Shown: positions 1 to 8,132 of the stretch, piece after piece | Layout: every line of letters starts with the position of its first letter | Position numbering within the stretch: position 1 is the stretch's first letter | Origin: Rhizobium sp. ICMP 5592 | GTDB taxonomy: Bacteria; Pseudomonadota; Alphaproteobacteria; Rhizobiales; Rhizobiaceae | Length of the DNA stretch: 64,000 bases | Assembly (NCBI RefSeq): GCF_009498525.1 | Contig: NZ_QSNT01000004.1 | Span: 252,932 to 316,931 of the forward strand | Direction: 5' to 3' | The notes under the pieces: generated by a model | What the model was told of the DNA's origin: nothing | The model's database searches: none | The model's input: only the letters and a program-made list of their open reading frames with translations | Made by a program: the position numbers and the translations under genes

Positions 1-206
1 CAGTGTTCGAGAACCCGCAGCATCCCTATACGAAGAAGCTGATGGCGGCCGTCCCCGTGCCCGATCCGGCCCGGCGCGGCATCAAGCGCAATCTCGCCGT
101 CGAGGAGCTGAAGAGCCCGGTCCGGCCGGTCGGCTATGTCACGCCGATGCGTCGGTATCGCGAGGTCACGCATGGTCACCTCGTCCGGATGGATGAGGCC
201 GCTTAA
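1..206 (+). CDS. Peptide-type ABC transporter ATP-binding protein, C-terminal end (5' truncated)
   Basis: Only the last ~67 residues are present; the gene begins before the window. The segment opens with the ENPQHPYTKKLMAAVP pattern that follows the nucleotide-binding domain in Dpp/Opp/Gsi-family ATPases (the oligopeptide/dipeptide C-terminal extension). The remaining residues fit the variable tail of that family. It would energise uptake of peptides or similar solutes at the inner membrane with partners lying upstream, outside the window. Substrate cannot be judged from this fragment. Confidence 0.8.
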   Translation, partial: VFENPQHPYTKKLMAAVPVPDPARRGIKRNLAVEELKSPVRPVGYVTPMRRYREVTHGHLVRMDEAA

Positions 207-284
207 GCCGGATCGTGACCTTGACTTCATCGAAAACAGGGGATGATATCCGCCCCTGTTTCAAGATGATTTGGAGTGATTGCG

Positions 285-836
285 ATGACCGACAGCGTAC
301 TCGATATTCCGGTAAAGAGGATCGACGGCAGCGAAACGACGCTTGCCGACTACAGCGGCAAGGTCATCATGGTCGTCAACGTCGCCTCCAAATGCGGGCT
401 GACGGTGCAATATGAAGCGCTGGAAAAACTCTATGAGGACAAGCGCGATGACGGCCTCGTCGTCGCCGGCTTCCCGGCCAATGATTTCAAGGGCCAGGAG
501 CCAGGTACGGATGATGAGATCCTGAGCTTCTGCACCCTGACCTATGACGTACAGTTCCCGATGTTTTCCAAGATCGCTGTGACCGGTGCAGAGCGGCATC
601 CGCTCTACAACAGCCTGATCGGCTCCGGCGTCGAGATCACCGGCGACGGCCCGATGCGCGAGCGCCTCGCAAAACACGGCCTGGAAACCGGCCAGGATGG
701 CGGTGTCATCTGGAACTTCGAAAAATTCCTGATCGGCCGCGACGGCAAGGTTGCCGCTCGCTTTGCGCCTGACGTGACAGCCGACGATCCCCGCCTGCTC
801 TCCGCTCTCGAAAAAGAGTTGGCCCGTATCGGCTGA
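285..836 (+). CDS. Glutathione peroxidase family protein
   Basis: A 183-residue thioredoxin-fold peroxidase of the GPx family, which reduces hydroperoxides with thiol or thioredoxin as donor. The peroxidatic site is Cys37 in the NVASKCG motif, so this is the Cys rather than selenocysteine form. The WNFEKF motif carrying the conserved Trp and Asn is near residue 145, and a second Cys in the FCTLTYDVQFPMF segment is placed like the resolving Cys of thioredoxin-dependent enzymes. Family length is about 160-185, so it is complete. ATG 285 is preferred over the in-frame GTG at 276 because TTGGAG at 271-276 is correctly spaced. It stands alone between the ABC transporter end and the methyltransferase. 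Confidence 0.9.
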   Translation: MTDSVLDIPVKRIDGSETTLADYSGKVIMVVNVASKCGLTVQYEALEKLYEDKRDDGLVVAGFPANDFKGQEPGTDDEILSFCTLTYDVQFPMFSKIAVTGAERHPLYNSLIGSGVEITGDGPMRERLAKHGLETGQDGGVIWNFEKFLIGRDGKVAARFAPDVTADDPRLLSALEKELARIG

Positions 837-878
837 CGCATCGCGCGGAACTCGATAAATATGATCTTATTTCAATGT

Positions 879-899
879 GTTACTCTACCCTAGAGTAAC
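879..899. promoter_or_regulatory. Perfect 9-bp inverted repeat, candidate operator or hairpin
   Basis: GTTACTCTA (879-887), 3-base spacer CCC, then TAGAGTAAC (891-899). It lies about 45 bp after the glutathione peroxidase stop and 114 bp before the methyltransferase start. There is no T-run after it, so an operator for the downstream gene is more likely than a terminator. No regulator is encoded next to it. Confidence 0.4.
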
Positions 900-1012
900 G
901 GCACGGGGCGAGCTCGGCTCCGTCGCGTCATTGCTTCACCTCTTGCCCAGGAGTATGCTCAAGCGTCCGATATATGGACGGAACGCTGCATCAATTCTGG
1001 GAGGAGGATGTC

Positions 1013-2074
1013 ATGCGTGAACCTGATGTACAAAAACTCGATGCCCTGGTCGGGCGCTTGGTCGGCGATCTTGGCGCGGCGGTCTCCGGCGTGCTGGTGA
1101 CCCTTGGAGACCATCTGGGCCTGTTCAAGGCCATGGCGGATGGAACGCCGATGACCTCGGCGGAATTGGCCGACAAGACCGACGTGAAGGAGCGCTATGT
1201 CCGTGAATGGCTGTCGGCACAGGCAGCCGCCGATTACGTCAGCTATGACGACAAGACCGAACGCTTCTACCTGACGCCCGAACAGGCGATGGTGTTTGCG
1301 GAGGAAAACAGTCCCGCCTTCTTCACCGGTGCCTTCGATGTCGTTCAATCCATGTGGCTCGACGAACCGAAGATCGCCAATGCTTTCAAAACCGGTAGCG
1401 GTCTCGGCTGGCACGAGCACAGTGCCTGCCTGTTTCGCGGCACGGAGCGTTTCTTCCGGCCGGGTTATAACAGCCATCTCGTCTCGGAATGGATACCGGC
1501 ACTGAGCGGTATGCATGAAAAGCTCCAGGCTGGCGCTGTCGTTGCCGATGTCGGCTGCGGCCATGGCGCCTCGACCATCCTGATGGCACAGGCCTATCCC
1601 AACTCGACATTCTTCGGCTTCGACTATCACCTTCCCTCTATCGAGCGAGCGAAAATGGCGGCGAAAGAGGCGGGCGTCGACGGCCGGATCACCTTCGAGC
1701 AAGCGACAGCAAAGGACTTCCCGGCGGCCGGCTATGATTTCGTGGCGATGTTCGATTGCCTGCACGATATGGGTGATCCCGTCGGCGCCGGCAAACACGT
1801 CAAGGAAAGCCTTGCCGATGACGGCACCTGGATGATCGTCGAACCCTTTGCGCATGATTGCCTGAAGGACAATCTCAATCCGGTCGGCCGCGTCTTTTAC
1901 GGCGCATCGACGATGATCTGTACGCCGGCCTCGCTGTCGCAGGAAATCGGGCTTGGTTTGGGCGCGCAGGCTGGCGAGCTGAAACTGCGCAAGGTCGCGA
2001 TGGATGCAGGATATTCGCATTTCCGCAAGGCGACTGAAACGCCGTTCAATATGGTCTTCGAAGTCAGGGTCTGA
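1013..2074 (+). CDS. SAM-dependent methyltransferase with N-terminal winged helix
   Basis: A 353-residue class I methyltransferase of the type with an N-terminal winged-helix/dimerisation domain (about residues 10-95). The SAM site is the VVADVGCGHGAST motif (about residues 178-190), followed by the acidic FFGFDYH strand end. The C-terminal half contains MFDCLHDMGDP, in the motif IV position. Such proteins methylate small molecules, but the substrate is not predictable from sequence. The start at 1013 is chosen because GGGAGGAGGA sits just upstream; an in-frame ATG at 974 has no ribosome site. Monocistronic, with a perfect inverted repeat 114 bp upstream that may control it. Confidence 0.82.
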   Translation: MREPDVQKLDALVGRLVGDLGAAVSGVLVTLGDHLGLFKAMADGTPMTSAELADKTDVKERYVREWLSAQAAADYVSYDDKTERFYLTPEQAMVFAEENSPAFFTGAFDVVQSMWLDEPKIANAFKTGSGLGWHEHSACLFRGTERFFRPGYNSHLVSEWIPALSGMHEKLQAGAVVADVGCGHGASTILMAQAYPNSTFFGFDYHLPSIERAKMAAKEAGVDGRITFEQATAKDFPAAGYDFVAMFDCLHDMGDPVGAGKHVKESLADDGTWMIVEPFAHDCLKDNLNPVGRVFYGASTMICTPASLSQEIGLGLGAQAGELKLRKVAMDAGYSHFRKATETPFNMVFEVRV

Positions 2075-2252
2075 ACGCGCGAGACGCAGGCTAGCCTTCA
2101 CGGATGTTGACCCGCCTTTGCCGAACAGGGACGCGAGCGCCGGTTGGAATAGACCGGCGGCTCAAGCCATTTTGCTTGAGCGACGATACCGGCTGTTGAA
2201 CGCGACCAATGGTCTTCGGCAACGCTGCGACGGCTCAGTGCGCTTCCGGGTA

Positions 2253-2280
2253 TTGACTTAAACAAAATCAACTTTAAAGT
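2253..2280 (+). promoter_or_regulatory. Possible sigma70-type promoter of the small exported peptide gene
   Basis: TTGACT at 2253-2258 and TAAAGT at 2275-2280 are separated by 16 bp in an A/T-rich stretch directly before the 49-codon gene. The -10 match is only moderate. Confidence 0.35.
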
Positions 2281-2312
2281 GTATTTATCACATCTATCTA
2301 CAGGGGAATATT

Positions 2313-2462
2313 ATGGACAAATACACGAAAACCATTCTGACCGTCATCGCGGTGGCGCTGGTCGCTATCGCCGCCCAGAATGCCATTACCCCGGCAAAGG
2401 CCGTCGGCGGCGGCTGCGGTAGAGAGAATTACAATCCTTGCTGGGTTAAACTTGTAAACTAG
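2313..2462 (+). CDS. Small exported peptide, 49 residues, function unknown
   Basis: ATG at 2313 follows AGGGGA (2302-2307) and reads 49 codons to TAG. The product starts MDKYTKT, has a hydrophobic segment (ILTVIAVALVAIAA), then ITPAKA, which fits a signal-peptidase site after residue 30. The mature remainder is about 19 residues, glycine-rich, with two cysteines (VGGGCGRENYNPCWVKLVN) that could form a disulfide. It has its own A/T-rich upstream region with a plausible promoter. I believe peptides of this type recur in Rhizobium, but I cannot name a function. It could also remain membrane-anchored if cleavage does not occur. Confidence 0.62.
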   Translation: MDKYTKTILTVIAVALVAIAAQNAITPAKAVGGGCGRENYNPCWVKLVN

Positions 2463-2608
2463 CGCGCATCCGGCATCGGCATTTGAGGACAGCCACCTCT
2501 GCTTGGGCCTGAAACGCGCGGCATCGACGACAAAGGGCTTACCCAAACCGGCGATCAGACAGAATTGCGAAACGGCGGCCCAACTATGACCGCCGTTTCG
2601 GCAGTCTA

Positions 2609-3400
2609 TCAGGACGCGGCGAGTTTGCGCGCGGCGGCGATAGCGGTGCGGGCGCCGGTGCGAAGCTGCGCCGTCTCGGCGCCGGCGATCACCAGGTCGA
2701 GACCGAGCTTCAAATATTGCCCGGCGCGTTCGCCATCGCTGCCGAAGGCGCAGATAAGCTTGCCATGGGCACGGCAGCGCGCAAGCGCATGCGCCATCGC
2801 CTGGTCGATCGCGGCGCTATCGGGGCCAAGCCGCGCGCCGTTCGATAGCGCGATGGAAAGATCGGCGGGGCCGACAAAAATGCCGTCGATACCATCGACG
2901 GTAAGAATCTCGTCGATGGCGTCGAGTGCCATGCGGGTCTCGACCATGGCGATCGTGACGGTCAGACTGTTGCCACGCTGCAGATAATCGTCAGGCGCTA
3001 TGCCAAAATGGTTGAGGGCAAGCGATGGTCCCCAGCTCCGCTCGCCGAGCGGCGGATATTTCGTCGCCTTGACCAGGGCGCGGGCATCATCGGCGGAATT
3101 GATCATCGGCGCGATGATACCGGAAGCACCGGCATCCAGAAGCCGCGAAGCGGAGGCGAAATCACCGACGGGGATCCGGCCGATCGCCGGTTTGCCGGCC
3201 AGCCGCACCTGCGCGATACCATTGGCGGCGGATGCCATATCCCACATGCCATGCTGCATATCGAGCACCACGGCGTCGAAATCCTCCTGCGACAGGTGAT
3301 TGACGAGCAATGGATCGGGCGTGCCGATCCAGGCAGAAATCATACCGCCATTTTCCCGGCGCTTCAAACGCCCGGCGAAACCGTCAATATCAATCGTCAT
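2609..3400 (-). CDS. HpcH/HpaI-family aldolase (2-oxo-3-deoxy acid type)
   Basis: A 263-residue TIM-barrel protein of the HpcH/HpaI (class II pyruvate aldolase) family, which cleaves 2-keto-3-deoxy acids to pyruvate or an analogue plus an aldehyde. Visible family motifs are DAVVLDMQHG near residue 40, the GIIAPMI strand, MVETRMALDAIDEIL with the metal-binding Glu, and DGIFVGPADLSIA with the metal-binding Asp. Length is typical (250-270). The ATG at 3400 is preferred over an upstream TTG because TGAGGA lies at the right distance. It is divergent from the ROK regulator gene, which is a plausible controller. The natural substrate is unknown. Confidence 0.85.
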   Translation of the reverse strand: MTIDIDGFAGRLKRRENGGMISAWIGTPDPLLVNHLSQEDFDAVVLDMQHGMWDMASAANGIAQVRLAGKPAIGRIPVGDFASASRLLDAGASGIIAPMINSADDARALVKATKYPPLGERSWGPSLALNHFGIAPDDYLQRGNSLTVTIAMVETRMALDAIDEILTVDGIDGIFVGPADLSIALSNGARLGPDSAAIDQAMAHALARCRAHGKLICAFGSDGERAGQYLKLGLDLVIAGAETAQLRTGARTAIAAARKLAAS

Positions 3401-3727
3401 GGTGATTTTCCTCAATAATTACCAGATCCGCAACGAGCGAGATACTTCCCTCCGGACCTTCTTCGACAACACAAACAAGGTCCCCATCCCCACCGACAAT
3501 ACTCAATTCCAGCGCCTCGGCTACCCCGAAAATACAACCACCGCCACATGCCGCACGACGTTTCAAAACCGTAGACAGCACCCAGCCATCAAATTCGTAA
3601 AGAAAACTCACCAAAAGATATTATTCGGAAACGACAGGCGACGAAATTCGCTGAAAATTGCGAAGAAAGACCTTGACGGCTTATTCGATCGCCGTAATTT
3701 GTTCTAAAAATTGACGAATTGGCGACG
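3401..3727. other. Intergenic control region between aldolase and ROK regulator genes
   Basis: 327 bp separate the two divergent genes. The right-hand part is A/T-rich (3590-3720) and probably holds promoters. A minus-strand frame of about 74 codons (3390-3614, TTG or GTG start, no ribosome site) overlaps the aldolase start. Its acidic product might be real but has no recognisable family, so it is not called. I see no clear palindrome. Confidence 0.35.
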
Positions 3728-4927
3728 ATGGATATATCAACCTCTATTCCCCACACCCGACAGACCACATCGCGCGCGGTATTGCGCGCCATCTTCGAAA
3801 CCGCTCCCGTGTCCCGTGCCGAGCTGGCACGGCTGACCGGGCTCTCAAAGCAGAGCATGTCCGAGATCGTTCGCGATCTGGAGGCGGAGGGTTGGCTGCG
3901 TGTCACTGGCCGCACGCAAGGCACGGTTGGCCGGAGCGCCGTCACTTACGAGCTGGAGCCGCGTAAGGCCTTCGTCTTCGGTGCCGATGTCGGCGGCACC
4001 AAGATCCATGCGGCGCTGGCCGGCCTTACGGGCGACATTATCGAAGAGGCCATCGAGAGCACAGATGCGCGCGGCGGCGAGCATGTCATCGAGCAGATCG
4101 CGCGCATGCATGAGGCGTTGCTGCAAAAGTCCGGTGTTGCCACGAAATCCGTGGCAATGGGCGCGATCGGCATTCCCGGCGCCATCCATCCGAAAACCCG
4201 GCGGCTGGCGATGGTGCCGAACATTCCCGGCCTGACGGAACTGGCCCTTGAGGATAGTCTGCGCAACAGGCTGGGTCACGACATTCTCATCGACAACGAC
4301 GTCAACCTGGGCGCTCTTGGCGAGCAATGGCGTGGCGATGGCCGCAACATTGATAATTTCGTCTTCGTGGCACTCGGCACCGGTATCGGCATGGGGATTA
4401 TCAACGAAGGCCGCCTCATCCGCGGCGCGCGCGGCGCGGCCGGCGAAATCTCCACGCTGCCGATCGGCGCCGATCCATTCGATTCCCGCAGTTTTGCGGC
4501 TGGCGCGCTGGAATCGTCGATCGGCAGCGTCGCCATCCGTGGCCGCTATGAAGCGCTCGGCGGTACGCCGGGTCTCAGCGTGCGCGACATGTTTGAGCAC
4601 GAGGATGACCCGGTCGCCGAGATCGTGATCGACGAAGTGGCGCGTCTCGTCGCCACATCTGTTGTCGCCATCGCTGCCGTCGTCGACCCGGAAAGGGTGA
4701 TTTTCGGTGGCAGCGTCGGCGCCCGGCCCGAGTTGGTCGAGCGGATCACCTTCTATCTGTCGCGCTGTGTGCCGGTGCCGCTCTCCTGCACCATCAGCCC
4801 GCTTGGCAGCAAAGCCGGCCTTATCGGCACCATAGCCGCGGCACTTGACCGGTTTCGCGCAACACTGTTCGAAATTCCTGGGCGCGGCGAGCACGGCAAG
4901 GGTTCCATGACGGAAAAAACACCTTAA
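3728..4927 (+). CDS. ROK-family transcriptional regulator
   Basis: A 399-residue ROK protein: an N-terminal MarR-like winged helix (about residues 12-70, with SRAELARLTGLSKQSMSEIV as the helix-turn-helix), then a sugar-kinase fold starting at GADVGGTKI. Further kinase-fold motifs are IGIPGAI, LIDNDVNLGALGE and ALGTGIGMG. The zinc-binding CGxxGC of ROK kinases is replaced by GARGAAGE, as is common in the regulators. Such proteins usually repress sugar-use genes and are released by a sugar ligand. It is divergent from the aldolase and 63 bp upstream of the gamma-glutamyltransferase gene, so either may be a target. ATG 3728 is preferred to TTG 3719, although the ribosome site is weak. Confidence 0.86.
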   Translation: MDISTSIPHTRQTTSRAVLRAIFETAPVSRAELARLTGLSKQSMSEIVRDLEAEGWLRVTGRTQGTVGRSAVTYELEPRKAFVFGADVGGTKIHAALAGLTGDIIEEAIESTDARGGEHVIEQIARMHEALLQKSGVATKSVAMGAIGIPGAIHPKTRRLAMVPNIPGLTELALEDSLRNRLGHDILIDNDVNLGALGEQWRGDGRNIDNFVFVALGTGIGMGIINEGRLIRGARGAAGEISTLPIGADPFDSRSFAAGALESSIGSVAIRGRYEALGGTPGLSVRDMFEHEDDPVAEIVIDEVARLVATSVVAIAAVVDPERVIFGGSVGARPELVERITFYLSRCVPVPLSCTISPLGSKAGLIGTIAAALDRFRATLFEIPGRGEHGKGSMTEKTP

Positions 4928-4990
4928 AACGATAGCGAGACCGCGAGCGTTCGCGGAGGCACGCAAGACAGGCAGAGGACGTTGAGAGAC

Positions 4991-6580
4991 ATGCAGCAGC
5001 GGGATTTTTTCAAGCCGGGCCGTTCGGTCGCCGTTTCCGACAGGGGCATGGCTGCGACCTCGCATCCGCTGGCAACCCTTGCCGCCGTCGACATCCTGCG
5101 TGCCGGCGGTAGCGCTGTGGATGCGGCAGTCGCCGCAGTCGCGCTGCAATCCGTCATCGACCCGCACATGACCGGTATCGGCGGCGACTGCTTCGCCCTC
5201 TATAGCGCAGCCGGCGGCACGCCGATGGCGCTCAACGGATCCGGCCGTGCGCCGCAGAAGGCAAAGCTCGACTATTTCCTCGAAAAAGGCTTTACCGCCA
5301 TTCCCGACGACAGCCCGCATGCGGTCACCATTCCGGGCGCCATCGATGCCTGGTGCCGGCTGATCGGCGCTTACGGCCGGTTCGACATGGGCCGCGTGCT
5401 CGCGCCGGCGATCGCAGCAGCCGAGGAAGGCTATTGCATCACCCCGCGCGTCGAACTCGACTGGCACCGTTATAGCGCCCGTGTTGCGAAACACGCCGCT
5501 TCCGCAGCCTATTTCCTGCCGTATGGCCGGGCTCCAAGGACCGGCGAACGCATGACCAATCCGGCGCTCGCCGCCACTTTGAAAGCCGTCGCCAGGGGCG
5601 GCCGCGACGCCTTCTATCGTGGTGAGGTGGCCGAGGAGATCACTCAGGTTCTACAATCGCTCGGCGGCCTGCATGAGGAAAGCGATTTCGCCGACTACAA
5701 GGCGTTCGAGACCACGCCGATTTCGGGCAAGTTCCGCGGCCGCGACCTCGTCGAATGCCCCCCGAACGGCCAGGGTCTGGCGGCCTTGTTGATCACCCGC
5801 ATCCTCGACGGCTTCGATCTACGCGATCCCAAGCTCTCGGAGGCCGATCGTATTCATCTGCACGCCGAAGCCACCAAGGCCGGTTACGCCATGCGCGACC
5901 AACTGATCAGCGATCCGGACTATCTGACATTCGATATCGACGAACTGTTGTCGGACCGCTCGATTGCCGCCATGCGCGCGAAGATCAGCCTTGAACGCGC
6001 AGCCGATGCCTCCATCTGGGATGGACCGACCCATAGGGACACGGTCTATGTTTCCGTCGTCGATCGCGACGGAAATGCAATCTCGCTGATCAACTCGGTC
6101 TTCATGGCCTTCGGCAGCGGCATCTATGCGCCACGCTCCGGCGTGCTGCTACAGAACCGCGGCGCGGGTTTCGTGGTCAAACAGGGACACCCGAACGCCA
6201 TCGGCCCCGGCAAGCTGCCCTTTCACACCATCATCCCGGCAATGCTGATGGAAGGCGGCAAGGTACGCATGAGCTTCGGCGTCATGGGTGGGCAATATCA
6301 GGCCGCCGGCCATGCCCATATGCTGACGCAGATCCTCGACCGCGATCTCGACCCTCAGCAGGCTAGCGACCAGCCACGCAGCTTCTGCTTCGGCGGCAAG
6401 CTGTCGCTGGAACCGACGATCTCAGAGGAGACCAGGCAGGATCTCGAGCGGCGCGGTCATGTTACCGAATGGGCGGACGAACCGATCGGCGGCGCGCAGG
6501 CGATCATGATCGATCACGAACGCGGCGTCCTGCTCGGCGCTTCGGATCACCGCAAGGATGGGGTTGCGCTGGGGTATTGA
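4991..6580 (+). CDS. Gamma-glutamyltransferase family protein
   Basis: A 529-residue Ntn-hydrolase of the gamma-glutamyltransferase family, which is made as a proenzyme and cleaves itself at an internal Thr. The likely nucleophile is Thr351 in HRDTVYVSVVD. The large-subunit half carries AVDAAVAAVALQSVIDPHMTGIGGD, and the small-subunit half carries SLINSVFMAFGSGI and the MSFGVMGGQYQ segment. No signal peptide is obvious, so it is probably cytoplasmic, unlike the periplasmic E. coli enzyme. This subfamily often acts on glutathione-like or other amide substrates; the true substrate is unproven. It follows the ROK regulator by 63 bp in the same direction. ATG 4991 is preferred over TTG 4982. Confidence 0.85.
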   Translation: MQQRDFFKPGRSVAVSDRGMAATSHPLATLAAVDILRAGGSAVDAAVAAVALQSVIDPHMTGIGGDCFALYSAAGGTPMALNGSGRAPQKAKLDYFLEKGFTAIPDDSPHAVTIPGAIDAWCRLIGAYGRFDMGRVLAPAIAAAEEGYCITPRVELDWHRYSARVAKHAASAAYFLPYGRAPRTGERMTNPALAATLKAVARGGRDAFYRGEVAEEITQVLQSLGGLHEESDFADYKAFETTPISGKFRGRDLVECPPNGQGLAALLITRILDGFDLRDPKLSEADRIHLHAEATKAGYAMRDQLISDPDYLTFDIDELLSDRSIAAMRAKISLERAADASIWDGPTHRDTVYVSVVDRDGNAISLINSVFMAFGSGIYAPRSGVLLQNRGAGFVVKQGHPNAIGPGKLPFHTIIPAMLMEGGKVRMSFGVMGGQYQAAGHAHMLTQILDRDLDPQQASDQPRSFCFGGKLSLEPTISEETRQDLERRGHVTEWADEPIGGAQAIMIDHERGVLLGASDHRKDGVALGY

Positions 6581-6614
6581 GCGCGGACTTCCATCCTCGA
6601 GAGCTATAGGCGCC

Positions 6615-7907
6615 TCAGATAATCCCGCCGCTACCGCCAACGGAAGCCGGACGCTCGCTCGCGACCTTTTTCCGATAGCCGCTAGCCCGATAGGTCGCGA
6701 CCGGATCGATGGCGCCGCCGGTGCGGCGGCGGGCTTCGGCCAGGATCGGCTCGACATCGGCGCGATAGGCGCGCTTCAGCGTTTCCGACGCCATCAGCGC
6801 GTCATTGGTATCCTGGTAGCCGGCTAGCGCGTTGCGGTCGACGATCAGCGCCTGCGCGTAAGCACGGCGGATCTCGTTGGCGCTGGAGATCAGGCTTTCG
6901 ATCGGGTCGGTGACATTGTGCGACTGGTCGATCATATGCGCCGGATTGAAGTCGTTGACGCCGCGCTGCTCCGCATCGATCAGCTCGTTGAAGACAAGGA
7001 ACAAGCGGTAGGGTTCGATCGCGCCGGCGTCGAGATCGTCGTCGCCATATTTGGAATCGTTGAAGTGAAAACCGCCCAGCTTGCCGAACTGGATCAGGCG
7101 AGCGACGATCATCTCGATATTGGTGTTTGGCGCGTGATGGCCGAGATCGACGAGGCACTGGGCTTTCGGCCCAAGCGTCTGCGCGATCAGATAGTTGGTG
7201 CCCCAATCCTGCACGACGGTCGAATAGAAGGCCGGCTCATACATCTTGTGTTCGGAAAACAGTCGCCAGTCGTCCGGCAGAGCCTTGTAGATGTCCGCCA
7301 TGGCCGCGAGATAGCGCTCGAATGCCCTGGTGAAATTGCTCTGACCGGGGAAATTCGAACCGTCGCCGACCCAGACGGTCAGTGCCTTGGAGCCGATGGC
7401 CTTACCGATCTCGATGCATTCGAGATTGTGCTCGACCGCTTGGGCGCGGGTTGCCGCGTCGACATGGCTGAGCGAGCCGTACTTGTAGGAATGTGCCTGG
7501 CCGGGAGCATCGGAGAAGGTGTTGGAGTTCATGGCGTCGAAGCCGAGGCCGAGCGCATCACCCTTTGCCTTGATCTCCCTGACGTCAGCCTTGTCCCAGG
7601 GAATATGCAGCGAAACGTTCGGCGTCGCCCGCGTCAGCTGATTGATGACAGCGCAATCGTCGAGCTTGTCGAAAATGCCGCGCGGTTCGCCGGTGCCCGG
7701 AAAGCGGGCAAAGCGCGTGCCACCGGTGCCCACCCCCCAGGAGGGCACGGCGACGAAGAATTCGGCGACCTTCTTCGTTATGTTCTCGATATCGACACCG
7801 CGGCGGGCGAGCGATGCGCCCAGCGCCTCATAATCGGATGTCAGCGCGGCGGCGCGCTTGTCATTTTCAGCGGCGACCAGATCCGGCGCAATTCTAAACT
7901 CAGCCAT
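6615..7907 (-). CDS. rhaI: L-rhamnose isomerase (rhizobial/Pseudomonas RhaI type)
   Basis: A 430-residue xylose-isomerase-like TIM barrel matching the RhaI/L-rhamnose catabolic isomerase family rather than E. coli RhaA. It converts L-rhamnose to L-rhamnulose in the cytoplasm. Metal- and substrate-site segments visible are SLHIPWDK (His near 100), LFSEHKMYEP (Glu/Lys), CLVDLGHHAPNTNIE (Asp/His) and GGFHFNDSKYGDDDLD (His/Asp cluster). The ATG at 7907 is preceded on the minus strand by GGGAGGAAAG. It lies 225 bp downstream of rhaD in the same direction, and that gap holds a mosaic repeat. The rhaD-rhaI order and the facing rhaRSTPQUK operon match the rhamnose locus of R. leguminosarum. Confidence 0.95.
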   Translation of the reverse strand: MAEFRIAPDLVAAENDKRAAALTSDYEALGASLARRGVDIENITKKVAEFFVAVPSWGVGTGGTRFARFPGTGEPRGIFDKLDDCAVINQLTRATPNVSLHIPWDKADVREIKAKGDALGLGFDAMNSNTFSDAPGQAHSYKYGSLSHVDAATRAQAVEHNLECIEIGKAIGSKALTVWVGDGSNFPGQSNFTRAFERYLAAMADIYKALPDDWRLFSEHKMYEPAFYSTVVQDWGTNYLIAQTLGPKAQCLVDLGHHAPNTNIEMIVARLIQFGKLGGFHFNDSKYGDDDLDAGAIEPYRLFLVFNELIDAEQRGVNDFNPAHMIDQSHNVTDPIESLISSANEIRRAYAQALIVDRNALAGYQDTNDALMASETLKRAYRADVEPILAEARRRTGGAIDPVATYRASGYRKKVASERPASVGGSGGII

Positions 7908-7953
7908 TCTTTCCTCCCAGATATGTCATTCGAAAATCTATGTGCCTCGCGCG

Positions 7954-8118
7954 GCGCGGCAAACTCCTTCCCCCTCTCCCCCTCGGGGAGAGGGCAGAGT
8001 GAGGGGGATGAGGAGCGCAGCGACGACTATCTTGAGCGCAAGCGAAAGATAGAATTGCGTTTGCCGCGCTACCCCCTCATCCGACCCTTCGGGCCACCTT
8101 CTCCCCGAAGGGAGAAGG
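7954..8118. repeat. Rhizobial intergenic mosaic element (RIME-like) with two palindromes
   Basis: Two perfect hairpins are present: CCCTCTCCCC/GGGGAGAGGG (7972-7981 and 7985-7994, loop CTC) and CCTTCTCCC/GGGAGAAGG (8097-8105 and 8110-8118, loop CGAA). A further 11-bp inverted pair GCGCGGCAAAC (7954-7964) and its complement (8059-8069) encloses the first hairpin. The CCCCCTCATCCGACCCTTCGG-type segment at about 8071-8091 is characteristic of the abundant RIME-class repeats of Rhizobiaceae. It sits between rhaD and rhaI in their presumed transcript and could affect mRNA stability or readthrough. Confidence 0.78.
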
Positions 8119-8132
8119 AAGAGCGCATCCCA

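Noticed and set aside
3390..3614. Minus-strand frame of 74 codons upstream of the aldolase gene
   Set aside because: Only TTG or GTG starts, no ribosome site and no family. The acidic product is suggestive, so it is left as a note in the intergenic entry rather than called.
3845..5494. A minus-strand frame of about 550 codons opposite the ROK and gamma-glutamyltransferase genes
   Set aside because: Shadow of two real genes; low-complexity composition and no ribosome site.
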